NCBI RefSeq assembly: GCF_002159535.1
Contig: NZ_NFIU01000001.1
Coordinates: 124,001-188,000, forward strand
DNA from: Olsenella sp. An290
GTDB taxonomy: Bacteria > Actinomycetota > Coriobacteriia > Coriobacteriales > Atopobiaceae
DNA: 64,000 nucleotides
Reading direction: 5' to 3'
The first letter of the stretch is position 1, and the number at the start of each line of letters is the position of its first letter. Positions 15,843 through 25,800 of the stretch are shown one piece after another. The notes beneath the pieces are model-generated. The model was not told the origin of the DNA and ran no database searches. It was given only the letters and a program-made list of their open reading frames with translations. The position numbers and the translations under genes are program-made.

Positions 15843-18284
15843 ATGGCAGCAAAGAATCACATCGCCCTGTATTACGCGAGCGATTCGCTGGGAAAGTTTC
15901 TGAGCAGCAGCTACGGCAAGCGCGATCCTAAGAAGTCCGGGCCCGTCAAGAACGTCTGGGAGATGGTGGGCGTGCGCCCGAGCGAGGGCATGGGTCTCTC
16001 CGACCAGATGCTCACCAACGGCAACTACTTCACCTGCTACGCCTGTGCGGACGCGTATGCACTGCTCAGCGCCGAGCGAGAGGATGTCCCTGAGGCCTGG
16101 GGCACCCTGGAGGAAAGGAGGCGCGCCTACGCCGATCTCCTGAACAAGGCCAAAGGCAACTTCTCCCTCGCGATGTACAGGAAGGCGGAAGGTGCCTCTC
16201 CCAAGAAGCGCGACCAGTCGGGGCGGTTCAAGTACGACAAGCTTGACCTGGAGCGGATTGACGAGAAGTTCAGCAACGAGTGGATCTTCCCCAGGCTCTC
16301 TAAAGATGCGGTAAAGGAGTTGGGCGAAGCCGTTGAACGAGGTGCGGAGGCTGAGCAAGGTTCCGTCGATGCGGCGCTCGGCCGCATCGCCGAGCGGATT
16401 CTGGACGAGGCGAAGTTCTACGAAGACCTCTACGAGAATCGCGTCCCACTGGTAGAAGAGGCTTTTGGCGAGGATAGCGATGAAAGAAGGAGGCTCGACT
16501 GCTTCCGTACGCTGCTTCCCATCTGGGTTTACACCCAGTGCCTTCACGCCAACTCTTCCGACAATGGACTGCCGCTCAATCTCTACAACGTTGACTTCTG
16601 GGACTACGAGGATGACGTTCGGAGCCTTGTCGACGAGCTCTGCAAGCGTTTTGAGGATGACAAGGTTTCCGGCGGTAGGCGCGTGGAGGAATTTAAAACG
16701 CGGGCACTGGAGCTCGCGAAGAGCTGCGCGTTCGACATGGAGAAGATCGAACGGGCCTTTAGGAGCGGGCGTCAGGCGAAAACCCCGACAATCCGAGAGC
16801 TCTTCGAGGGGGGCCTAAACGGCAAGCTCCGCGTGCCCGACTGGGCGGAGAGGCGTGGGGAGCTCATCTGGCTCATCGTCGTCTCCTGCTGCGTGAGCAT
16901 TGAGCGAGCGCTGGAGGTCATGGATCGCAAAACCTCTGACTGCCTTGAGGGGGACGAGTCACTGCTTGACTCCAACGAGCTCGGCCGCGGTTCTGGCAGT
17001 CTCCCGCTGCACGTCAGCGAAGGGAATCGCGACCTTCCCTCCGCGAACCTCAGGCTCGCGGCCGATGCTCCCGAGGACGAGATCCTTTGCGTGCTCGGAC
17101 ACGCCTACGAATCTCGCTTCTGGGAGGTTGTGTGGCTGGAAAGCGCACACAGGCTTCTGGAGGACTTCTTCATGCCCGAGGTGCACCTTGGCTCTAGGGA
17201 AGAGGTCGAGGTCGGAGAGCCGAGGGCCCTTCTCGCCCGTCTCTGGGAGACGGCGGAGTCGTTTGGACGGCGCCCGGTTGGTCGGACCAGTCCTCTTCGC
17301 GGCCTTTCGCGCGTCGAGGCGGTTGCCTCGGGGAGATTGGACGTGGTGGGTGAGCTGCGCTCAGCCCTCGCCTCGAGGCTCTTTGACTGCCTCGAGAGGT
17401 CCTTCTCGCGAGACGAGGGGGCGGGACACGGGCCCGAACTCGTCCTGGGCCCCTCTAGAGGGAGTGGGGGTGAGGGCACGCTCATCGGGGCCGTGTGTGC
17501 CGCGGTCGACGATGTCTGTGAGCTAATCTCCGATGCGTGGAAGATGCAGATGGAGCGTGAGCTTGCGGAGGAGCGGGAGCGCATCGCGCAGATGGACGTT
17601 TCCGCGGAAGAGCGTTGGGAGCTCGAGAAAGCCGCTGAGAGCCGGAGCAAGCGGAGGTCTCCCAACGTGAGGAGCGCCATGCTCAAGCGCCTCTTGAGAG
17701 ACACGCGCGGGTATTTCGAGGAGCAGGGCGTGTTGGGCTGGGGCTCCGAGCGGGTGGGAGGGGAGCCCTCACAGCTCGAGACTCTTTTCCGTCAGTTGGA
17801 ACGGGTGTATGAGGAGAAGTACGGATGCGATCCGTCCATGCGTTTCGCCCTTGCGCGGGTGAGGAGGGAGCTGAGCGGGAGGCTGAAAAAGGCCATTCGT
17901 CTCGATGACGTGTGGGATGTCGTGGGGAGGGTCCTCGCGAGCGTCGCCGATGCGGAGAAGGAGGCCTTCCTCCCGCTGTCCCTGCCTGACGTTTCCGCTC
18001 GCCATGCGGTCCTCTACCTCGAGGGTGGCAGGCTGATGGTCGCGGATGCCGGCTCGCTGAACGGCACCGTCGTGATTCGCCGGCCGTCCGACGGAACGAC
18101 GGTGAGTGATGAGCCTCGCCGTTTTGTCCTCAGGGGTGCCGAGCGCACGAAGGCCGAGCGGGTCGTTGAGGCGACGGACGGGCTGGGGGGTGTTCCGGAG
18201 CCGGCCGACGCGCTCCGGCTCCGCAGGGGTGACGTCATCCGGCTTGCCGGTCGTACGGCAATCGGGGTGGGGAATCGCCTATGA
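15843..18284 (+). CDS. Large protein with C-terminal FHA domain
   Basis: 813 residues from ATG 15843, which has a GGGGAGGAG ribosome site; an in-frame ATG at 15795 overlaps the previous stop (TGATG) and would add 16 residues. The first 700 residues are mostly helical with no domain I know. The last 100 (about 710-813) look like an FHA phosphothreonine-binding domain: V-S-A-R-H (the S-x-x-H core), then D-A-G-S-L-N-G-T, then L-R-R-G-D-V-I-R-L-A-G. The canonical G-R strand before the core is not obvious. It would read the phosphorylation state set by the kinases of the island. Its stop overlaps the next start by four bases (ATGA). Codon use is slightly less GC-rich than in its neighbours. Confidence 0.8.
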   Translation: MAAKNHIALYYASDSLGKFLSSSYGKRDPKKSGPVKNVWEMVGVRPSEGMGLSDQMLTNGNYFTCYACADAYALLSAEREDVPEAWGTLEERRRAYADLLNKAKGNFSLAMYRKAEGASPKKRDQSGRFKYDKLDLERIDEKFSNEWIFPRLSKDAVKELGEAVERGAEAEQGSVDAALGRIAERILDEAKFYEDLYENRVPLVEEAFGEDSDERRRLDCFRTLLPIWVYTQCLHANSSDNGLPLNLYNVDFWDYEDDVRSLVDELCKRFEDDKVSGGRRVEEFKTRALELAKSCAFDMEKIERAFRSGRQAKTPTIRELFEGGLNGKLRVPDWAERRGELIWLIVVSCCVSIERALEVMDRKTSDCLEGDESLLDSNELGRGSGSLPLHVSEGNRDLPSANLRLAADAPEDEILCVLGHAYESRFWEVVWLESAHRLLEDFFMPEVHLGSREEVEVGEPRALLARLWETAESFGRRPVGRTSPLRGLSRVEAVASGRLDVVGELRSALASRLFDCLERSFSRDEGAGHGPELVLGPSRGSGGEGTLIGAVCAAVDDVCELISDAWKMQMERELAEERERIAQMDVSAEERWELEKAAESRSKRRSPNVRSAMLKRLLRDTRGYFEEQGVLGWGSERVGGEPSQLETLFRQLERVYEEKYGCDPSMRFALARVRRELSGRLKKAIRLDDVWDVVGRVLASVADAEKEAFLPLSLPDVSARHAVLYLEGGRLMVADAGSLNGTVVIRRPSDGTTVSDEPRRFVLRGAERTKAERVVEATDGLGGVPEPADALRLRRGDVIRLAGRTAIGVGNRL

Positions 18285-19807
18285 CCGAGGACCTTATCGA
18301 CGGCGGTCCCGTGAGCTTGGCCCCTGCGCACTCCGTCTCCTTCGATGGCGGCTACTTCCTCTTTGCCGAGCCTCTTCCGTCCCGTGGGCAGGCGCGGTCG
18401 AGTTCGGGGAAGAAGTACGTGTATCGCGGCGTTTACGTGCGCACGTCGGGTGCGCGCGAGATTCGTACGCCCGCGTGCGCGGTGTATTTTGCGCGCGAGA
18501 CGGGAGGGATTGACTATGCGCGGGAGCGCCTGGGACTTGCCTTGGGCGGTGCTCTGGGAGTGGGCCCCCGCACGCTGGAGGCGGACGCGCGGCGTCGGCT
18601 GCCGGATGCGGGGGACGGCGAGGAGCCGCTTGCGCTCCTGATCGAAGAGGATGTGGGCGTGAGCCTGGAAGACGCCTTGCGCGGTGCGCCAATCCCGCTG
18701 TTCTCCGAGGGGCGCGAGCATGACGGGATTCCGCTTCCCGACCCTTCCACTCCGGAGGGCGAGCGGGTGGCGCACAAGATTCTCTTTGACGTGCTATCCC
18801 AGGTGCAGGTTCTTCAGGGGCAGGGGCTCTACCACCGGGACCTGCGCTCCGCCAACATTGCCCTACGCTCGTGGGGGCCTGGCGCGGAGGGCATCCGCGC
18901 AACCTTGCTCGACCTCGAGTTTCTTACGGGGGAGCATCGTGGGTGGGTGCATAGCGCGGGCTACTACGACCGACTCTTCGGTGAGGGTGGGCTTGTCCCT
19001 TTGGGTCGTGAGCCCACACTGCTCGAGCAGGACCAGGGGTATCTCGCCGTCGTAGCGGCGGAGGTCCTGAGCGGGCACCCCGTTGAGGAGCTCCCCGATG
19101 ATACCGTGCTCTCCATATTGAGCTCGGCCCGTGCGCCCTTGAGAGTGGGGCCGGGCGGCGTCTTCGTGCGGAGGCTCGTGTTGCGCGACGTGTGGCAGGA
19201 GGCGCGCCTTGCGGGCCTTGCCACGGCGCGGGAGACGTACGGACACCTTTCGGAGTGGGCCGTCTCGCTGACGGACTACCAGACTCGTCATGCAGGTTAC
19301 GTAGACACGCTGGATAGGATTAGACTTGAGGGGAGCGTCGAAATGATTTTGGAGCAGAGCACGGTGGAGCGCCTTTCGCGTGCCATCTTCGAGAACTATC
19401 GGGAGCACCTTCGCCGTGACGGCAAGGAAGTCAAGTACGAGCGCTACGACGATCAGCCGGAAGACTACAAGGAGTCCTGTTTCGCGCAGGCTCGCTCGTA
19501 CTACGACAAGGTTCGTCTCCTGGGCTACGAGATCGTTCGCGAGGAGGAGTGCGACGAGGCGCGTCGCGTGAGGGCGTTCACCGACGACGAGGTTGAGTTC
19601 CTTGCGCACGAGGAGCACGACCGCTGGGTCGAGGAGCGCGTGCGCGCCGGCTGGGTGTACGGCCCGGTGAAAGACGAGGAACGGAAGGTCTCCCCGTACC
19701 TGGCTCCCTGGTCCGAGCTTGACGATGGCATTCGCGAGTACGACCGTGACCCCGTGCGGGAGATGATCGGGCTCGTGGAGTCTGCGGGACTCGCGATTAT
19801 TCGTTAG
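18281..19807 (+). CDS. Kinase-like domain fused to a RyR domain
   Basis: 508 residues. The N-terminal part is kinase-like: a catalytic loop L-Y-H185-R-D187-L-R-S-A-N192-I-A is intact, and L-L-D-L-E-F-L about 20 residues later takes the DFG position with D-L-E. No clear glycine-rich loop or ATP lysine can be seen in the first 100 residues, so activity is uncertain. The C-terminal part from about 364 (E-R-L-S-R-A-I-F-E-N-Y) through F-T-D-D-E-V-E-F-L-A-H-E-E-H-D-R-W ... G-W-V-Y-G near 432-462 matches the ryanodine-receptor (RyR) repeat domain found in prokaryotes. RyR domains are thought to bind small ligands, possibly nucleotides, so the protein may sense a signal and hand it to the phosphorelay. 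It overlaps the FHA gene by four bases. Confidence 0.8.
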   Translation: MTEDLIDGGPVSLAPAHSVSFDGGYFLFAEPLPSRGQARSSSGKKYVYRGVYVRTSGAREIRTPACAVYFARETGGIDYARERLGLALGGALGVGPRTLEADARRRLPDAGDGEEPLALLIEEDVGVSLEDALRGAPIPLFSEGREHDGIPLPDPSTPEGERVAHKILFDVLSQVQVLQGQGLYHRDLRSANIALRSWGPGAEGIRATLLDLEFLTGEHRGWVHSAGYYDRLFGEGGLVPLGREPTLLEQDQGYLAVVAAEVLSGHPVEELPDDTVLSILSSARAPLRVGPGGVFVRRLVLRDVWQEARLAGLATARETYGHLSEWAVSLTDYQTRHAGYVDTLDRIRLEGSVEMILEQSTVERLSRAIFENYREHLRRDGKEVKYERYDDQPEDYKESCFAQARSYYDKVRLLGYEIVREEECDEARRVRAFTDDEVEFLAHEEHDRWVEERVRAGWVYGPVKDEERKVSPYLAPWSELDDGIREYDRDPVREMIGLVESAGLAIIR

Positions 19808-19870
19808 GGCCCACGCGCCATCGAGTCGTTCCACCTGCTTTTCCGCCGGGCCCGGAGAAGGGACTTTCTG

Positions 19871-22800
19871 ATGAGCAAGACCACGACGAGCTACGGCCTG
19901 ACGGCCGACTTCTCCCGCTGCGCCTGGGAGCTGCGCGACCGGATGCACGACAAGGGCATCCAGGTCATCCAGCTCACCAACCTGGTGGGCGCGGACGGTC
20001 TCTGCGGGCCGGGGACGTACTTCTCGGACCGCTACAAGTCGGCCAAGATGCTCGGTCGCAAGCTCTCGCTCTTCCTCGAGGACGTCATCGACGCTTCCGA
20101 GGACGACATCCTGTGCGTGGGATATTGGGAGACGCCTGCGCGGACGAGGGTCTATGCGCTCTTTGCCTACGAGGGGGCCGAGGATCCGGGCAGGGAGCTC
20201 CTGAGCAGCCTGGGGAGGGTCCTCGCGTGTACGGCCGAGAGGACGACGAGTGCGCTCTCGCTCGAGGGACTCTCCGAGTCGTCTGAGGTAAGTTCGGTGC
20301 TGGGCGGTCTTTACGCGTACTTCTCGGGGGACTGGGGAAAGGTCGCCCAGGCGATCTCCTCGATGGGCGCGGTGGGCATCGAGGCGCAGCAGTCCGGAGG
20401 CGCCGTTCGTCACGTGGTGAGACCTCTGGGTGAGGGGGGGCCTTCTGCGGTGGAGCACGTGGCAAAGCCCGCGCCCGCGCCCCCGAGCGTCTCCTCGAGC
20501 GGAATGGCGAACGTGGGCGGCGTCATGATACCGGGGTATCCGCCGCACGCGTTCGTGAGCGAGTCGTCGGCGGCGGTCAGGCGCCGGGTGACCGAGCTCA
20601 CGTCGCGGCTGCGCGTGGAGGACTGGCCCCGTCGCTGCGAGGAGCTTCGCTCCCTCACCGGCCACGAAGGGGCGAAGGAGGAGGCGTGGCTCGCCATCGT
20701 GGCGAAGCAGATCTCGGAGTCGCGAGTGGTTGAGCCCGGCCCCGGCGTCCCCGGCTACGTCCGGCTCCCCCTGCTCTTCGACCGCGGTGGTCGCCCGCTC
20801 TTTGCCATCCTCAGGGCGTCATCAGATCCCGCGGACGTGCGCCCCTCCCTCGTGGCGATCATGGACCACGAGGGTGCCGCCGCCAACGTTCCCATCGGCG
20901 TGGCACCGACGTTCGACCCGACCTTTCACGTGCTCGACCATCTCTCCTATCTGAACAACCGGGCGTCACGTCTTGCGCGCTCCGTGGGGAGGGACGACCT
21001 CGAGGCCCTCGCCGCGTGCGTGGCCGAGGGCCGGCCCATTGCCGCGGACGCGCTGGAGAGGATCTCCGAATACGCGCGGACGTGGTCCGAGATGCGCAGC
21101 GCGCTCGAGGGGGTCGGCCGACCCGACGCTCTGACCCTCGATAAGGTGGGGGAGCTGGTCGACGACTGGTTCGCAAAGGCGTCAAGGCGGCTCGACTATC
21201 GCGAGGCGGTGCGCGAGGTGGTCGAGGAGTGCTCGGAGCGCTTCAAGGCGGTCGTCCCCTGGGGACACCCGGTGATCGTTGCCGACCTGGCACGGCTCGA
21301 CGACCCGGATGACCTCAGCGAGCAGGGCGTCAGAGAGCTCGAGGGTGTCTACGAGGCGCTCGTTGACGAGATGGCGCGCGACGACCCCTACGAGAGCCGG
21401 GGCCTGCAGCTCGAGAAGGTGGAGAAGCACCTTGGTCCCCTGGGCGCCATGTTCGAGATGCTGCGCGCCGCGTTCGCAGCCAATCCGGTGAGCTTGGGAC
21501 GACTCAGGCACGCAAACGCTCCGTGTCCTGCCGCTGTGGGTGACGCGCCCGTCGCGCCGGAGCCGGAAGACGAGCCTGCGGACGACTTCGCCGATTTCGC
21601 GGAGCGCGTCGAGCGAGAGGTGGGGGCAGCCACGGAGCTTGCCCCGGAGAGCCAGCCCATCGTTCCTCTCGCCGTTTCGGCGTCCACCCTCGACGAGGCA
21701 CCCCTTCTCGACGAGGTGCCCTCGTTCCGACCCGATACGCCTGCGCAGCCGCAGGAGCTCGAGGCTGACGAGCTCATCCAGATCGAGACATTCGCCGCCT
21801 CGGCGGCGATTCCTTCGCCAATCGCGGAAGAGGAGGTCTCCTCCGATTCCGAGCCGGATGCCGGCCTGCGAGATCGGTTCCCCGGCGAGTATCGCGAGGG
21901 ACGCGAGACGGGGGTCGCCTGCAACTTCTCCCTTCTCTTCGAGCTCGGCTCGAGGAGGGTCTGGCCCCGCCTGGCGCCGCGCGAGGGAACGGACGTGTTC
22001 TCGCGGTGCGCGCTCATGGGTTCCCGTGACGTCGCCGACGTGCTCGACTGCGCGGAGGAGGCGCTGCGCGACGGCGTGAGGCCCGCCCATGCGTATCGCA
22101 TCCTTGATCCCGTCCGCGGATCTGTGCCCGACGACCCGTCGGCCCGGGACTACCAGAGGTTCTGGTTTCTCGCCGCGCTCGCCGATCGCCTGGGCTTCGC
22201 CGCGGGCGAGGTCTCGTCCTCCCAGCTGCTCGAGGACTGCGAGTACCTCATGCTCTGTGACGCGCCGCTCTCCCTGGGGCCGGGAGCCGCCGCGCTTCTC
22301 GCCGAGGCGTTCCTGACCGCGGTCACGCATCACCTCTCCGGCAGGACCGTGGGGATGTTCCGATCCCTTCTCGACCTTCTTGACGAGAAGGACGTCCAGA
22401 GAGCGGCTCTCCAGGGGCTCTCTTCCGGCCTCGGGAAGCTCCTCTCCGAGCTCGAGAAGAACTTCGCCTACAACCCCACGACCGACTACTCGGCCATGAC
22501 GCTCCCTGCCCTTGGGGCCACGCGCGTGCGGGAGCAGCTCGACGCGCTCTCCCGCGAGGCTGTTCGAAAGCGCGACATGCCTCCTTCGACCAACTACCTG
22601 CCCGCGAAGATCTTCTGGACGGGCATGGCGAGCAGGGAGGAACCGGAGTCCCGCCTCAAGGTGGGCGTTCTTCTGGCAGACATGGCGAGCGGGGGCACGA
22701 GCGCCCGCGTCGACCGTCGTGGGCTCAGGGCGCTCAGGGATGACCTTGACGACTCCCTCGACTCCGACCATAAGAACCTGTTCTGGACGGCGCAGGGGCA

Positions 22801-25800
22801 CGGAGCCTACGAGCGGATCGTGGGCCAGGCTCGCCAGGCGCTCATCTCGTCCATACGCGAGGTGTACGACCTCTACGAGCGCTATCTCGGCCTCCTTGAC
22901 GAGGGCGCGACCAAAACGCTGCCCGGTGCGAGCGCGTCGGTCGCCGCGGAGCTCGCCGGCGTGGACAGGGACGTGCTCAGCTCCCTGCGAGGCCTCAACG
23001 CAGAGCGAAGGGGCGGGTGGGACGCCCTCGTCGAGCTCGTGCTGAGCCTGCAGGCGGACTACCCCTTCGAGCGCCTTTCCGACGACGAGCCGCTTCCCGC
23101 GGACTTCTCGGGAGACGCGCTTCCCGCCGACCTGCGGACGGAGCCGGGGCGCGCCCTCGTCGAGATCATGCTCCATGCGTCCCTGAGGCGGTCCGATGGG
23201 AGGCTCGAGGTTCCGAACTCCGGGCAGCTGGTCGAGCGGGTCGAGAATGAGCACGAGGCCCTTGCCCGCGCGTTCACGTTCAACGCGGTCGGCGAGAGGC
23301 TCTACGGTCTCCTCAGCGCGACGCTCGCCCGGACGCTTGGTGTGGCGGACTCCGTCGGCGGTGCCCCGCAGGGTCGGGATGCGACCAGCGCCGTGCTTGC
23401 GGGTTGGACGCTCGACCTGGTGGGCTCTCGGGTCGACGCGCTTGGCCGTGAGCTCATCTCGCGCGCGGCACGCCTGCTCGAGGAGGGGTCGGGGCTTGAT
23501 CCCGCGGCGCGCTCGCTCCTGGAGGACGCGGTCTCGAGCGGTGACCTGGCGCGCGTCTTTGCCTACGCGGACTACGAGGTCGACAATGCGGTCCTCTCCC
23601 TCTCGGACCCTCCGAGGAGCTACGAGGACGAGTTCTACGGCGGCGCGGACGGCTCGCTCGGCCTCATCGACCCTATCTGTCGCGGGCTGAGCGTCAACCC
23701 AAGGCAGTTTGGCTATCGCAACCTCCCGTTCGATCCCGAGCTGACCAATCCCTATGGGGAAGACCGCGCCGACCTCGCCCTCTCTGTCTTCAACGAGCTT
23801 CGACGGGCCCTCAGCAGCCTCAAGGCCTGCGCGAGGGAGCATCGCCTTCCGCTGGACGGAGCCTCCGTCGTCACGGCGGGCGAGGGGGTCTCGCACTCGA
23901 CGGTGCAGGCACTGGACGCCTTCTCCCGCCACCTTCGCACGCTCTTCTCGGTTCTTGGTTTCGAGGATGCCGAGGTGGTCCCCTTCGTCAGCCATGCCGA
24001 CGTCGCGGCGCCGGTCTCCTCGTGGCGCCTGCGATTCTTTGCCCGTCCCTCCGAGACGGACTCGCGCGGGGAGCTGGTGTGCCCGCTTCGGGAGTTCGTC
24101 ACCCTTGTCGACCCGCAAGACGGCGTCGGTCCGGCGCGCGTGGAGTACGAGGTCGAGGTGTTCACCAGCTATGACGCGCTCGAGCGCGCCTTCCTGAGGG
24201 AGATGCCGGACGGTGGCGCCAAGCGCCTCGCCCTCCATCTCGCCCTTTCCGAGTCCGACCTGCTCACCCCGCAGGGCAGACGCGACCTCATGCCCGCCCG
24301 GAGGACTCCGAGGAGCCTGAGGGCGACGGGCATGCTCCTGTTGGACGAGGTTCTTATCGCCTATCTGGCGAGCGTGCCAAGGACGCGCAGGAGCAACGAC
24401 CGTCTCTCCGCGTTCTTCCGCTGCGCGCTGCCCTTCACGGCTCCCCATCCCTATGGCGACGACGTTCGCAAGAGCGCGTCGTCGGGCTTCCGGGGTGGGG
24501 CGGGCGCGTGGCAGCCGCCCCTGTTCTACGGGCGCGGGACCATCTTGCAGCAGCTCAGGACCAGGACCGGAACCACCTTCATCTACGGTGCCCGTCGCAT
24601 GGGCAAGACGTCGATCCTCCGCGAGCTCGCCGCCGAGGAGCGGGCGAGCCTGCATGATCCGCAGCAAGCGTCAGGCGAGCGCGTCTGCGTCTCCTACGTC
24701 GATGCGATGGGCTTTGCCGGTATCGACCTCGACAACTTCTGGATTCAGTTCGTGGGACGCGGGTTTGTTCGCGACGTTCCCCAGTTCGAGAGCGCTCGGA
24801 GCGCGGACGAGGTGCGAAGGGTCCTGACCGAGGCCTCGGCGGAGGCGCGCTTCTACCTGCTCATAGACGAGGCCGACGACCTCCTGCGCTATGACTCGTT
24901 CCTGCGCGTGGGCCATCCGCGCAACGCCATCATGAACAGCCTCGTCGAGTACATGCAGGAGAACGAGAAGTTCCGCGTCATCCTGGGCGGACTTCACGCC
25001 ACGATGCGCTACGCTGACGAGCGGGCGCGTTCCAACCAGACGAGGGGGCAGCTCGGGCATGCGGTGGTCGTGGGGCCGCTCTGGGAGGGTGGTGCTTACG
25101 AGGACGCCGTGCGTCTCGTGCGCGAGCCGCTCAAGACGATGGGCTACGTCCTGCGCGACGAGGACGTCCTCAAGATCCTGAGCAAGGCCTGCTACTTCCC
25201 CAACCTCATCAACATCGTCTGCGAGCAGCTGCTCGTCACCCTTCGACAGCAGCGTCGCCCCAGCTCTCCCGGAACGTTCGTGCAGGTCCCCGGAACCACC
25301 GTCGACACGGTCCTGCGCGAGGCGTCCGGAGCGCTTGCCGAGAAGTTCCAGCTCACGATCGAGCTCGACCCGGGCTACGACGTGGCAATCTCCTCCCTCA
25401 TGTCCCTGGAGGCCGACAGCGCCGCCCAGGGCGCCTGCCGTCGCGCGTTCACGGGGGATGAGCTCCTACGGCAGGTCGTCGACGTGTGCGTGAGCAAGGA
25501 CGGCGGCGGCTCCGTGACGGAGCGAGACCTCGCCGACTCCGGCCTGCCGGATGGCCTGGGGGGTGACGTCGACGAGCTCGTGCGCTTTGGGATACTCAAG
25601 AAGGTCGACGGGCTCGTCATGCTGCGGGATGGCTCCATGCGCGCCCTCGTGGGTCGGCAGCTGGAGCCCGAGAGCGCCCGCATGGCGCTTCTGGCGGCAT
25701 GTCGGCGCTACCTCGACCGCGACGTGCTCGAGGGCCGCTTCGATGATGCCGAGGCAAGAAACGTCGTCCCTGTGGATGGCGTGACGATCTACTCGCCCGT

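Noticed and set aside
21182-24667. Very long reverse-strand reading frame (1161 codons) opposite the giant ATPase gene
   Set aside because: It mirrors the high third-position GC of the real gene, has no ribosome site, and its translation is low-complexity Arg/Ala/Gly/His.
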